A DNA stretch of 64,000 nucleotides, taken from Simplicispira sp. 125. GTDB lineage: Bacteria > Pseudomonadota > Gammaproteobacteria > Burkholderiales > Burkholderiaceae_C. The notes under the pieces were generated by a model, which was not told the DNA's origin, searched no databases, and was given only the letters and a program-made list of their open reading frames with translations. Position 1 is the first letter of the stretch. The number at the start of each line of letters is the position of its first letter. The position numbers and the translations under genes are program-made. The stretch lies in NCBI RefSeq assembly GCF_003096555.1, contig NZ_QEKM01000001.1:124001-188000 (forward strand), read 5' to 3'. Shown in pieces: positions 33,640-42,861 of this stretch.

Positions 33640-35507
33640 TGACCGCCACCGCGCCCTTGCGCCTGGCCTTGCTGGGCCATCCCAACAGCGGCAAGACGGC
33701 GCTGTTCAACCTGCTGACCGGCAGTCGCCAGAAGGTCGCCAACTACGCCGGCGTGACGGTCGAGCGCAAGGAGGGGCAGCTCACCACGCCCTCGGGGCAC
33801 CAGGTTCGGGTGCTGGATTTGCCCGGTGCCTACAGTCTCAACGCCCTGAGCGCCGACGAGGCTGTGACGCGCGACGTCATCACCGGCCAGCGCGCCGGTG
33901 AGGCGGCTCCCGACCTGCTGGTGTGCGTGGTCGATGCCACCAACTTGCAGCTGGGCCTGCGCATGGTGCTGGAGACCCGCGCCATGGGCCTGCCCATGGT
34001 GATGGCGCTGAACATGAGCGATGCGGCGCGCCGCGCCGGTATCGCCATTGACCGTGCCTTGTTGTCGAGCGAGCTGGGCATGCCGGTGGTGGAAACCGTG
34101 GGCATCCACCAGGGCGGGGCCAAAGAGCTGCTGCAATGGCTGGATGGCTGGCGCCCCGAGGGCCCCGTGCAGGCGCTGCCCTGGGAGGCGCAAGGCCCCA
34201 CACAGGTGCTGCGCACCCAACAGGAGGCACGCCGCATCCTGCGCCTTGCGGTGAGCGAGCCTGAGGGCCTGCTGCGCGTGGACGACGCCATTGACCGCGT
34301 GGTGCTGCACCCGTTGTGGGGCATGCTCATCTTGGCGGGGACCATGTTTTTGATGTTCCAGGCCGTGTTCAGCTGGGCGGCTGTGCCCATGGACGCCATC
34401 ACCGGCGCGATGGACGCTCTGGGCCAATGGCTGCAGGCCCACCTGCCCGGCGGCGTGCTGCGCAGCCTGCTGGTGGACGGCATCGTCGCCGGTGTGGGGG
34501 GCGTGCTGGTGTTTCTGCCGCAAATTCTGATTTTGTTCTTCTTCATCCTGGCGCTCGAAGACTCGGGCTACCTGCCGCGTGCGGCTTTTCTGCTGGACCG
34601 CGTCATGGGCACGGTGGGGCTGTCGGGGCGCTCGTTCATTCCGTTGCTGTCGAGTTTTGCCTGCGCCATCCCGGGCATCATGGCTGCGCGCACCATCACG
34701 CATTGGCGTGAGCGGCTGGTCACCATCATGATCGCGCCGCTCATGACCTGCTCGGCGCGCCTGCCGGTGTATGCGCTGCTGATCGCGGCCTTCATCCCCG
34801 ATCGCACCGTGGGCGGCTTCTTCAACCTGCAGGGGCTGGTGATGTTTGCGCTCTACATGGGCGGCATTCTGGGTGCCATGGTTGTGGCCGCGGTGCTCAA
34901 AATCTGGCGCGGCAAGGTGCGGCCTTCGCCGCTGCTGATGGAGCTGCCGCCCTACCGTCTGCCCAGTCCGCGCAGCCTGGCACGGGGGCTGTACGAACGG
35001 GCGGCCATCTTCCTCAAGCGTGTGGGCGGCATCATCTTGGCGCTCACGGTGTTGCTGTGGTTCCTGTCCACCTATCCGGCGCCCCCGGACGGTGCCACCG
35101 GCCCCGCCATCCAGTACAGCACGGCCGGTCAGATGGGCCGCGCGCTGGAGCATGTTTTTGCACCGCTGGGCTTCAACTGGCAGATTTCCATCGCCCTGGT
35201 GCCCGGCATGGCCGCACGCGAGGTGGTGGTGGGTGCGCTGGGCACGGTGTATGCGTTGTCGGCCACAGGCGACGATGTGGCGGGCCAGCTGGGTCCCCTG
35301 ATCGCACAGCAGTGGTCGCTGGCGACGGCCTTGTCGTTGCTGGTGTGGTTTGTGTTTGCACCGCAATGCCTTTCCACCCTGGCCACCGTGCGCCGCGAGA
35401 CGAATTCATGGCGCATGGCGTTGCTGATGGCGACCTACCTGTTTGCGCTGGCCTACGCGGCCAGCTGGATCACTTACCGCGTGGCGCTGGCCATGGGAGG
35501 AGGCTGA
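33636..35507 (+). CDS. feoB: Ferrous iron transporter FeoB
   Basis: A 623-residue inner-membrane Fe2+ importer. The N-terminal G-protein domain has G1 GHPNSGKT near residue 12, G3 DLPGAYSL near 61 and G4 NMSD near 126; the Gate/helical part follows with FIPLLSSFACAIPGI near 333 and GMAAREVVVGALGTVYALS near 530. Shorter than E. coli FeoB because the second-half loops are compact. Overlaps feoA, so the two are translationally coupled. Confidence 0.94.
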   Translation: MMTATAPLRLALLGHPNSGKTALFNLLTGSRQKVANYAGVTVERKEGQLTTPSGHQVRVLDLPGAYSLNALSADEAVTRDVITGQRAGEAAPDLLVCVVDATNLQLGLRMVLETRAMGLPMVMALNMSDAARRAGIAIDRALLSSELGMPVVETVGIHQGGAKELLQWLDGWRPEGPVQALPWEAQGPTQVLRTQQEARRILRLAVSEPEGLLRVDDAIDRVVLHPLWGMLILAGTMFLMFQAVFSWAAVPMDAITGAMDALGQWLQAHLPGGVLRSLLVDGIVAGVGGVLVFLPQILILFFFILALEDSGYLPRAAFLLDRVMGTVGLSGRSFIPLLSSFACAIPGIMAARTITHWRERLVTIMIAPLMTCSARLPVYALLIAAFIPDRTVGGFFNLQGLVMFALYMGGILGAMVVAAVLKIWRGKVRPSPLLMELPPYRLPSPRSLARGLYERAAIFLKRVGGIILALTVLLWFLSTYPAPPDGATGPAIQYSTAGQMGRALEHVFAPLGFNWQISIALVPGMAAREVVVGALGTVYALSATGDDVAGQLGPLIAQQWSLATALSLLVWFVFAPQCLSTLATVRRETNSWRMALLMATYLFALAYAASWITYRVALAMGGG

Positions 35508-35509
35508 AC

Positions 35510-35737
35510 ATGTGGCAGAACCTGGCGGTGGGTGCCATCGTGGCCCTGGCGGGCCTGTATGCGCTGTGGTACTGGATGCCCTCAGCCCTGCGCAAGCGCC
35601 TGGGCTCCCTGCGCCCTGCGCTGGGCAAGGCGCCTTCGTGCGGCGCGTGCAGCGACTGCGGAGGTTGCGCTACCCCCGTGTCGCAGGGCGTACCGGGCAA
35701 GGGTGGCAAGACGGTCTGGATGGCGTCCAGGCATTGA
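35510..35737 (+). CDS. FeoB-associated Cys-rich small protein (FeoP/FeoC-like)
   Basis: A 75-residue protein with one hydrophobic helix (LAVGAIVALAGLYALWYW) and a Cys-rich motif CGACSDCGGCATP near residue 45. It starts 3 bp after feoB. Such cysteine motifs occur in small proteins encoded after feoB in many betaproteobacteria; the role may be iron handling at the channel mouth. Function is inferred from position. Confidence 0.78.
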   Translation: MWQNLAVGAIVALAGLYALWYWMPSALRKRLGSLRPALGKAPSCGACSDCGGCATPVSQGVPGKGGKTVWMASRH

Positions 35738-35758
35738 GGGCTCGTGATTTGCCCTCTG

Positions 35759-35859
35759 ATTCCATTTCTAAATCATCCGTGTCGTTGTTGCTTCGCCTTG
35801 CCGTGCTACAGCACTGTCTGCGGCTTCGCGCCTAGACACGAATGATTTGGAAACAGAAT
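35759..35859. repeat. 101-bp hairpin repeat, copy 2
   Basis: Identical over 101 bases to 3293-3393. Here it lies 21 bases after the small Cys-rich gene of the feo operon, again directly beyond a gene end. Confidence 0.9.
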
Positions 35860-35883
35860 GAGGTTGCATGCAATAGCTATGTG

Positions 35884-35932
35884 TTTTATAGCTGCTCGCG
35901 CTTTGCTGTAAAGCGTTAGAGCAGAATTTCAC
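35884..35932. repeat. Palindromic element beside the 101-bp repeat
   Basis: TTTTATAGCTGCTCGCGCTT, loop TGCTG, TAAAGCGTTAGAGCAG and AATTTCACCAAA match the dispersed family; it follows the 101-bp repeat by 24 bases. Confidence 0.75.
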
Positions 35933-36287
35933 CAAATTTTTGCCTGGCCAGCGTCCTGTGATCGTGCTGGCGCAGCAGGGGCGAGAACAACGTCCGGCCA
36001 AAGTCGTGCTGCAGGCCGGTGGCCAAGATAGCGGTGATCGTCCGGTCGGTCTGGTTCAGTAGCGAATGTCGAGATTAGACGCAACAGCATCAACCAGCGG
36101 CACAGGCGGTGCCAGGACGCGGCGCGGACGGGGATAGGACGTACGCCTCGCCGCAGTGCCGTCGCCCAAGCACGCTTGCGCTCTACCGCTCCGCGCGCAA
36201 CGCACAGATGCCGGTCAAAACGCCATGTCGAGCATGTGGCGCAAATCGTTCACGCCGCTGGTGCCGACCAGGCGCAGCAGCGCAAAT

Positions 36288-37571
36288 TCATTTGCTACGC
36301 AAGAGCTTGAGTTCAGTCTCGGCGCGATCCAGGCGAACGGCGCCTTCGGCCACCAGTACCTTGGCGATGCGGTCGATTTCATCGCCTGTGGCGCCCGCCA
36401 TCATCGCGATGTTGTGTGCGTGCAGAGCCATGTGTCCTTTTTGCACACCGAAAGTCGCCAGCGCCTTCAGGGCTGAGAAGTTCTGTGCCAGGCCCACTGC
36501 CGCAATGATCTGCGCCAGTTCGCTGGCCGAGCCCACGTCCAGAATTTTGAGTGCGGCCTTGGCCGTAGGGTGCAACTTGGTCGCGCCACCAATCAAGCCC
36601 ACTGCCATGGGAATTTCGATGGAGCCGGCCAGGTCGCCATCGTTGGTGATTTCCCAGTTGGTGAGGCTGCCGTAGTGGCCGTTGCGTGACGCATAGGCGT
36701 GGGCGCCGGCTTCTACCGCCCGGGTATCGTTACCGGTGACCAGGACCACGGCACTGATGCCGTTCATGATGCCCTTGTTGTGTGTGGCGGCGCGGTACGG
36801 GTCGGCCTCGGCGAACTGGTAGGCCGCGAGCATGGCGTCGCGCACCTCGTCGCCGCCGATGTCGGCGGTGCGCCAGACGCAGCGCGCCCGTGCCAAACGC
36901 CGGTCGGCCAGGTTCGAGAGAATGCGCAGATTGGTGCGTCCGCCGGTCCAGGCGGCGATTTCCGGGGCGATCTTCTCGGCCATGGTGTTCACCGCGTTGG
37001 CGCCCATGGCGTCGCGTGTGTCGACGATCAGGTGGGTGATGACCATGGGGCCGCCGCGCGTTTCGAGCACCCGCACTTCCAGGTCCCGGAAGCCGCCGCC
37101 GAATTTGACCAGCACCGGATCGCAGGCGTCGCACAGGGCGCGAATCGCTTCTTTGCGCTCCAGGATGCTGATGCGTGCGTTCTGCGGGTCGCGCACGTGG
37201 GTCAGCTGGATCTGGGCGATCATCTCAGTGCCCGACATCGAGGTGATGAAACCACCTTGGTCGTAGCACTGGCGTGCGGCGTTGCACACAGCGGCCACCA
37301 CGGAAGACTCTTCCGTGGCCATGGGGATCAGCCGGTCGCGGCCGTTGATCTTCATGTTGGTGGCGATGCCGATCGGGATGTTCATCGTGCCGATGACGTT
37401 TTCGATCAGGTGGCTTGCCAGTTCGAGCGGCAGGTTGCCGGTGTTGAGCAGGTGCGCCTTGTCGGCCTCGTCGAGGCCGGCGAAATGGGCGACAGCGTCG
37501 ATGCGGGCGGGTACATCGAGCTTGTGAAATCCGCTGATGCGGCTGCTGGGAGGAGTCGTGTGGGTGGTCAT
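36288..37571 (-). CDS. mvaA: Hydroxymethylglutaryl-CoA reductase, degradative (class II)
   Basis: A 427-residue soluble enzyme interconverting mevalonate and HMG-CoA, in the catabolic direction in bacteria. Catalytic residues match class II enzymes: Glu87/88 in ATEESSVVAA, Lys266 in HNKGIMNG, Asp282 in TGND, and His380 in QKGHMALHAHN; the NAD-type DAMGANAVNT segment is at 188. It follows the TRAP permease gene by 61 bp on the same strand, so imported mevalonate is the likely substrate. No HMG-CoA lyase (mvaB) is present in the window; that step must be encoded elsewhere. Confidence 0.93.
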   Translation of the reverse strand: MTTHTTPPSSRISGFHKLDVPARIDAVAHFAGLDEADKAHLLNTGNLPLELASHLIENVIGTMNIPIGIATNMKINGRDRLIPMATEESSVVAAVCNAARQCYDQGGFITSMSGTEMIAQIQLTHVRDPQNARISILERKEAIRALCDACDPVLVKFGGGFRDLEVRVLETRGGPMVITHLIVDTRDAMGANAVNTMAEKIAPEIAAWTGGRTNLRILSNLADRRLARARCVWRTADIGGDEVRDAMLAAYQFAEADPYRAATHNKGIMNGISAVVLVTGNDTRAVEAGAHAYASRNGHYGSLTNWEITNDGDLAGSIEIPMAVGLIGGATKLHPTAKAALKILDVGSASELAQIIAAVGLAQNFSALKALATFGVQKGHMALHAHNIAMMAGATGDEIDRIAKVLVAEGAVRLDRAETELKLLRSK

Positions 37572-37632
37572 GGTGATTTCTGACGGAGGTTCAATAAGAA
37601 AAAATGGTGCCGGGCAGGCCGCTTGGGTGCGC

Positions 37633-38949
37633 TCAGCGCGCAGCCATCAGCCTGGGCAGATAGGTCACGAGGTCGGGGAAGGCGGCGCAAATCAGCAGGC
37701 CGACGACCTGCAGTCCGACAAAGGGCAGGATGCCGCGGTAGACCGCACTCATGCCGATGTTTTTGGGCAGCGTGCCTTTGATGTAGAACAGCGTGTAGCC
37801 GAACGGTGGGCTGATGTAGCCCATCTGGATGGTGATGGCGTAGAGCACGCCGAACCACAGCTCGTCAAAGCCCAGCAGACGGACAATGGGGAGGAACACC
37901 GGCACTGTCAGCAGGATGATGCCCAACTCGTCGAGCACTGTGCCCAGGAAGATGAGCAGCAGCATCATGGCCCCCAAAATCAGCCAGCGGTTCACCTCCA
38001 GCCCCTGGATGAACTGCAGCAGCGTGTCGGCGCCGCCCAGCCCGGTGAAGATCGCCACATAGGCTTTGGCGCCCAGTGTGATCCACAGAATCATGGCGCT
38101 TGCCTTGAGTGTCTCTGCGCCGACAGCGCGCAGCATGGCCAAGCTAATGCTGCGCTTGAACAGCACCGGCAGCAAGGCGCCGCCCACGCCCACTGCGGCC
38201 GATTCGGTGGGCGTGGCGATGCCAAAGAAGATCGAGCCAAGGATCAGCACGATCAGAAAAATCGGGAACACCAGCGTCCTCAGCGAGAGCAGCTTTTCGC
38301 GCCATGGCGCGCTGCGCATCGAGCGATCGATCGGTACCCACTCTGGCTTGAGCCACCCCACGACGACGATATAGCCGATGTACAGGCTTGCGAGCAGGAG
38401 GCCCGGCACGATGCCGGCGATCAGCATTTGGCCGATGGAGATCTGCGCGGTCACCGCGTAGACGATGGTCAGCACCGAGGGTGGAATCAGAATGCCCAGG
38501 GTCCCGGAGGCACAGATCGTGCCCAGCGCCAGCTCGGGTTTGTATCCTCGGCGCAGCATCTCCGGCAGCGCCAGAATGCCCATCGCGGTGACGGCCGCAC
38601 CGACCACGCCGGTCATGGCGGCCATCATCACGCAGATGATCACGGTGCCGATAGCCAAGCCGCCGCGCAGTCGCCCGAACCACAGTTCCATGGCCTTGTA
38701 GAGGTCTTCGATCACGCCCGAGCGCTGCAGGATGCAGGCCATCAGGATGAACAGCGGGATGGCCAGCAGCGCCTCTGACTTCATGGTGTCGTAGATCTGC
38801 AGCACGATCACGATGACAGCGTTGGGCTCCCACAGCGTGACGGTGAAAAGCAGCGACAGTCCACCCAGCACGAAGGCAATCGGCAGACCGGTCAGCATGA
38901 ATACGGTGAGGCCGCCGAACATCAGCAGCAGGATCATGTTGGGGCTCAT
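37633..38949 (-). CDS. TRAP transporter large permease (DctM family)
   Basis: A 438-residue inner-membrane protein with about twelve helices; the family hallmark GLPIAFVLGGLSLLF opens it and SGTLGILIPPSVLTIVYAVTAQ lies near residue 150. With the small subunit it moves an organic acid coupled to sodium flux. It overlaps the small-permease gene by ATGA (38946-38949). Substrate is likely mevalonate or a related C6 hydroxy acid by operon logic. Confidence 0.92.
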   Translation of the reverse strand: MSPNMILLLMFGGLTVFMLTGLPIAFVLGGLSLLFTVTLWEPNAVIVIVLQIYDTMKSEALLAIPLFILMACILQRSGVIEDLYKAMELWFGRLRGGLAIGTVIICVMMAAMTGVVGAAVTAMGILALPEMLRRGYKPELALGTICASGTLGILIPPSVLTIVYAVTAQISIGQMLIAGIVPGLLLASLYIGYIVVVGWLKPEWVPIDRSMRSAPWREKLLSLRTLVFPIFLIVLILGSIFFGIATPTESAAVGVGGALLPVLFKRSISLAMLRAVGAETLKASAMILWITLGAKAYVAIFTGLGGADTLLQFIQGLEVNRWLILGAMMLLLIFLGTVLDELGIILLTVPVFLPIVRLLGFDELWFGVLYAITIQMGYISPPFGYTLFYIKGTLPKNIGMSAVYRGILPFVGLQVVGLLICAAFPDLVTYLPRLMAAR

Positions 38950-39491
38950 GGGTGTCCCTCTATAGGCAAGCTGCCAGTGCTGCCGTAGGTGACATCCGCA
39001 GGCGTGAACAGCGTATTGAGAAATTCGACCACCGCCTGCAGCAGCATGAGCACCAAGGCCAGTGGCACGGTGGCCTTGAAGGGCCAGATGGGCGGATTCC
39101 AGGCCGAGAAACTCGTCTCGCGGTAGTTGAACGCACTGAGCGCCGAGGGCAGGCTGAAGTACAGCAGGATGATGCAGAACACCACGATGACGGGATAGTT
39201 CAGCAAGTCAAACCGGCGCTGCCACGAGGGGCTCATGCGTTCGCGCGCGACATCCAACGCCACGTGGCCCTTGAGGTGAAGAAGGTAAGGGCCGCCGAGC
39301 AGAAAGTAGGGGCCGAACAGAAGCACGGCCAGCTCCATGCCCCATACCGTGGGGGCATTGAACAGGTAGCGCGCCACGACCTCGTAGAGCATGACGGGAA
39401 CCACGATGGCCATCAACCACACCGTCGCCTGGAAGATCCAGCGGTTGAGGGTGGTGATCGCAGATGTGGAGAAGATAAGCCATTGAGGCAT
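38946..39491 (-). CDS. TRAP transporter small permease (DctQ family)
   Basis: A 181-residue inner-membrane protein with four helices, including WMAIVVPVMLYEVVARYLFNAPTVWG-type first-helix pattern near residue 25 and LLGGPYLLHLKGHVALDV near 59 that is typical of DctQ. The ATG at 39491 has GGAG 7 bases upstream on the minus strand. It stabilises the large permease. Confidence 0.86.
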   Translation of the reverse strand: MPQWLIFSTSAITTLNRWIFQATVWLMAIVVPVMLYEVVARYLFNAPTVWGMELAVLLFGPYFLLGGPYLLHLKGHVALDVARERMSPSWQRRFDLLNYPVIVVFCIILLYFSLPSALSAFNYRETSFSAWNPPIWPFKATVPLALVLMLLQAVVEFLNTLFTPADVTYGSTGSLPIEGHP

Positions 39492-39602
39492 GCGTGACTC
39501 CTGGTGAGCAAGGGGGGCCGCCGATACAGGGGCCGCGCGCAATTACAAGGCGCGCCGACCGGGCGGTGCGCGCGGGCCAGGCGCCTGGCCCGCGCTTGAA
39601 GA

Positions 39603-40649
39603 TCAGGCCAGCAAGCCCAGTTCCTTCATGAACGCCACCTGGCTGTCCAGAATCTTGGAGGCCAGTGCGTCGCCCTTGGTGGCGGCGCGCCAGGACGCCA
39701 TCGCCTTGGGGCGGGCGGCGGCAATATCGGCCGCGTTGAAATGGATGATCTCGCAACCCTTGGCCTGGTACTTGGCCAGCACCGTGGCGTCATTCACCAG
39801 GATGTGTTGGCGCAGCGATGCCGAGACTTCACGTGCAGACACCGCCAAGGCTGCCTTGAATTCAGCGGGCAGTTTGTCGTATGCGCCCCGGTTGGCAACG
39901 TAGCTGGCGGCGGTGGTGGGCTGGTGAAAGCCTGGCACGATGACGTATTTCGCCACTTCGGCCAGACCCGCTTCGAAGTTGGCCGTCAGATCGCCGCGGT
40001 CGGCCATGTCGATCACGCCCTTATCGAGCGCCGTGTACACCTCGCCCGTGGGCAGCGGCGTGACCGCAACGCCCATGGCGCCCATCACCGCCGAGGCCAG
40101 GCCCACGAAGCGGCCCTTCTTGCCAGCCAGGTCGGCCATTTTGCGAATTGGCACTTTCGAGTGCAGTGGCTCTTGGCCATACACCGTGGGTGCAATGTAG
40201 TGAAGGCCGGCCGGTGCATAGGCCTGACGTGCCATATCCAGCCCGCCGCGCTCGTAGAACCAAGCCTCGTACTGATCGCTCTCTGGGAAACCGAACGGGA
40301 TGGTGCTGGTGAAAGCAAACGACGGAATCTTCCCTGCCTCGTAGCCGTCGAAAGTTTTCATCAGCTCGAACGCGCCACCCCGCACGGCGTCAAAGGCCTG
40401 TGCAGCGGGCACGATCTGCCCGGCAGCGAACAGGTTGATCTTGAACCGGCCACCGGTAAGCTCGGCGACGCGGGCCACAAAGCGTTCTTCAAACTTTTGT
40501 GGTGTCGTGCCGCCGTCCCACAGGGCTTGCATGCGCCACGTTACGGTCGCTTGGGCGTGGCTGACCAGCGGTACTGCAGCGCCCACGGCAGTGGCTGCGG
40601 CCAGGGAGGATTTGAGGATGTTGCGTCGATTGATGGATTGATCTGCCAT
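39603..40649 (-). CDS. TRAP transporter substrate-binding protein (DctP family)
   Basis: A 348-residue periplasmic receptor. The signal peptide contains INRRNILKSS, a probable twin-arginine motif, and ends near VSHAQA (residue 33), so export may be via Tat. The mature part has the TRAP pattern KINLFAAGQIVPAAQAFDAV near 75 and LAGKKGRFVGLASAVMGAMG near 170. First gene of the operon, divergent from the MocR-type regulator. Ligand not identifiable from sequence. Confidence 0.9.
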   Translation of the reverse strand: MADQSINRRNILKSSLAAATAVGAAVPLVSHAQATVTWRMQALWDGGTTPQKFEERFVARVAELTGGRFKINLFAAGQIVPAAQAFDAVRGGAFELMKTFDGYEAGKIPSFAFTSTIPFGFPESDQYEAWFYERGGLDMARQAYAPAGLHYIAPTVYGQEPLHSKVPIRKMADLAGKKGRFVGLASAVMGAMGVAVTPLPTGEVYTALDKGVIDMADRGDLTANFEAGLAEVAKYVIVPGFHQPTTAASYVANRGAYDKLPAEFKAALAVSAREVSASLRQHILVNDATVLAKYQAKGCEIIHFNAADIAAARPKAMASWRAATKGDALASKILDSQVAFMKELGLLA

Positions 40650-40773
40650 GTGTGTCTCCTGTCGGTTGATATGTCCGCCGTGTATTGGCGTGCTGTTCTT
40701 GTGTCGCACCGCCCTTCGTTGGCCCCTGTGGAAAGGGCGCAAAAAAGTATAGGATGCCTGCCGGTGCATTGAT

Positions 40774-40827
40774 GGGTACAGTTTGGGTGCAGGAACAAAA
40801 ACTGTATCCATCAAAAACAGATACACC
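40774..40827 (+). promoter_or_regulatory. Candidate MocR operator (three related half-sites)
   Basis: GGGTACAGTTT at 40774-40784 and AAACTGTATCC at 40799-40809 are inverted copies, and a third variant ACAGATACACC follows at 40817-40827, ending 11 bases before the regulator start. MocR proteins commonly bind two direct or inverted sites in the divergent promoter, so this probably controls both the regulator and the TRAP-mvaA operon. Confidence 0.6.
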
Positions 40828-40838
40828 AAAGGAAGTAC

Positions 40839-42257
40839 ATGACGCGGGAAAAGGATGTGGCGGTTTCCCACAGCAAGGTAATGGCCTTGGCACAGCGCAT
40901 TGCGCAGTCGATTGAGCAGGGCGGAATCGCGGTGGGCTCTCGCCTGCGCTCGATCCGTGATGCCGCTGCGAAGGAGGGGGTCGGCCGTAACACGGTGGTG
41001 GAGGCCTATGCGCGCTTGGCCGCACGTGGCTATGTGGAGGCGCGTGCCGGTTCGGGCTACTACGTGCGCAAGCAGCCCCCTGGCCTGCGGGCCCAGTTGC
41101 CACCGCTGCACGTGACCGAGGCGGTAGACGTGGTGTCGCTGCTGCGCGAGCAGCTCGAGCGGCACTACGAGGTGCGCGTGGGGGAGGGGCGGCCACCCGC
41201 CTCATGGATAGAAGGCTCAGAACTGCGCCAGCACCTGCGTCGCGCGCGATCCCATGGAATGACCGAAATTGAGCATGGCTACAGGACGTCCTGGGGTTAT
41301 TTGCCACTGCGCGAGACCATCGCCCACATGTTGTGTGAGCGCAGCATTCATGTGAATGAGCGGCAGGTGCTGCTCACCCAAGGCGCCAACCATGCGCTCG
41401 ACCTGATCGTGCGTCAGCTGCTGGAGGCGGGGGACGAGGTCCTGGTGGACGCGCCGGGCTACTACCCCTTGTTTGGCAAGCTCCGGCTGGCCAAGGTCCA
41501 GATGTTGGGGGTCCCGCGTCAGGCTGATGGGCCGGACCTTGATGCGCTGGAAGCGATCCTGCAGACGCGCCGCCCCAAGGTGTTCTTCACGCAGTCGCTG
41601 GCGCACAACCCCACGGGCGGCTCGATCAGCCTGCCCAAGGCGCACCGGCTGATGCAGATGGCTGCGACCCACGGCTTTCTGGTCGTGGAAAACGATCCGT
41701 TTGCCGATCTGCTGCCTGCCACGGTGCCGCGCCTGGCGGCGTTGGACCAGTTGGAACGGGTGATCTACGTGTCCAGCTTTTCCAAGACCTTGTCTGCCGA
41801 CCTGCGCGTGGGCTACATCGCTGGTGCGACGGACCGCATCCATGCTCTGTGCGACCTCAAGATGTTGACATTGGTGTCCACATCCGAATTTGTCGAACGG
41901 ATCGTGCACCAGCTTCTCTCGAGCGGACAGTACTGGCGCCATCTGAGCCGCCTGAGAGAGCGAATCAGCGCGGCTCTCGGGCCCGGGCAGAAGGCGCTGG
42001 AGCGCCTAGGCCTTGCCGTGCATCACAGCCAGTCGGGCGGCTACTACCTGTGGGTGGAGCTGCCGCAGGGGATGACAGAGTCGGCTTTGGTGCGCAGCGC
42101 TGCGGAGCGAAGCATTTTCTTGGCACCAGGTTCCGTGTTTTATCCAGATCGCCATGGGGCGCAGCAGGCGTTGCGGCTGAACGTTGGCTATGTCAACGAC
42201 GCACGGTTCCTGCACTTTATGGAAGGTGCCTTGGACGCTTGGCGCGCCGGGTCGTGA
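40839..42257 (+). CDS. MocR-type regulator (GntR HTH fused to aminotransferase domain)
   Basis: A 472-residue transcription factor. Residues about 8-80 are a GntR winged helix (SRLRSIRDAAAKEGVGRNTV, RAGSGYYVRKQ), and about 110-470 form a fold-type I aminotransferase-like domain with the PLP lysine in SSFSKTLSADLRVGYIAG near residue 311 and NPTGGSIS near 251. Such proteins sense PLP and amines. It is divergent from dctP and the operator dyads lie between them, so local regulation is probable. Confidence 0.9.
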   Translation: MTREKDVAVSHSKVMALAQRIAQSIEQGGIAVGSRLRSIRDAAAKEGVGRNTVVEAYARLAARGYVEARAGSGYYVRKQPPGLRAQLPPLHVTEAVDVVSLLREQLERHYEVRVGEGRPPASWIEGSELRQHLRRARSHGMTEIEHGYRTSWGYLPLRETIAHMLCERSIHVNERQVLLTQGANHALDLIVRQLLEAGDEVLVDAPGYYPLFGKLRLAKVQMLGVPRQADGPDLDALEAILQTRRPKVFFTQSLAHNPTGGSISLPKAHRLMQMAATHGFLVVENDPFADLLPATVPRLAALDQLERVIYVSSFSKTLSADLRVGYIAGATDRIHALCDLKMLTLVSTSEFVERIVHQLLSSGQYWRHLSRLRERISAALGPGQKALERLGLAVHHSQSGGYYLWVELPQGMTESALVRSAAERSIFLAPGSVFYPDRHGAQQALRLNVGYVNDARFLHFMEGALDAWRAGS

Positions 42258-42531
42258 ACCGCAGCCAGTGGGGATGGGCGCAAGGCGCGGACGAAGCTGC
42301 GGCGACTGCGGGAGCTCACATGCGTGCGCATCCGGATGGCCACGTCATCCTGTCGCGGCTGTGGGCGTGACGCCCAGCGAGCTGCAATTCAGGTCAAGGA
42401 CGCCGCCTCGCAGCGTGAAATGCGCGCGCAGGGCATGCACCGGGTCTTTCGCATCCAGCGCACGGCAGTCTTGCAAGGTAGCCTTGTTTAAAACGTTTGT
42501 TTTAATGGTTTTGAAAGCTGATGGTGAAGCG

Positions 42532-42861
42532 CTATAGGCCCAATAAAACACCCGCAGGGTAGGGCGGCAGGCCATGCCGCAACCGGGCCCGCTCACAGGC
42601 CTCACTGCCCGCGGCGAATTCGCGGCAAGGCGAGGGGCGCCATTCGTAGATGCCGCAGGCGGCCTGGCTGCCCACCTTGCCCGTGAGTGCTGCGCAGCGC
42701 GGCGGACTGTGGTCGGTGCCGCGCATGCGGCGCAGAGTGTCGGTTACTTCCACCACCAGCCCGTCGGGCACGTCGCCGCCCATCTCCTGGGTTTCGTACA
42801 CCGAGAAGTCCACGCGAAAACTGGCGCAGCAGGCGCCACAGGTGAGGCAGGGGTGGGTCAC
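42532..42861 (-). CDS. YkgJ-family CxxCxxCC zinc/iron-binding protein
   Basis: A 109-residue protein starting from the GTG at 42859-42861, giving (M)THPCLTCGACCASFRVDFSVYE. Cys residues CLTCGACC near residue 5, and C-terminal AACGIYEWRPSPCREF near 75, are the YkgJ pattern (DUF of zinc or iron chelation). The GTG overlaps the TGA of the nearest argF-tail copy (GTGA), which suggests the gene was once coupled directly to argF. Function unknown. Confidence 0.85.
   Translation of the reverse strand: MTHPCLTCGACCASFRVDFSVYETQEMGGDVPDGLVVEVTDTLRRMRGTDHSPPRCAALTGKVGSQAACGIYEWRPSPCREFAAGSEACERARLRHGLPPYPAGVLLGL

Larger units (their letters stand above)
35738..36287. other. 550-bp gap with repeats and a possible transporter remnant
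   Basis: Between the feo operon and the HMG-CoA reductase gene no intact gene is seen. It contains copy 2 of the 101-bp repeat, one palindromic element, and on the minus strand near 36000-36060 a stretch reading NQTDRTITAILATGLQHDFG that resembles the first helix region of the MFS protein at 31950-32030 (SQAFRTITAIIATGLRAEFG) before the similarity ends. The region 36070-36280 has weakly coding-like minus-strand sequence that I do not recognise. Confidence 0.5.

Noticed and set aside
42258..42531. A gene between the MocR regulator and the YkgJ-type gene
   Set aside because: The 274-bp gap shows no start with ribosome site and no coding pattern; only an AT-rich patch (GTTTAAAACGTTTGTTTTAA) near 42487 was seen.
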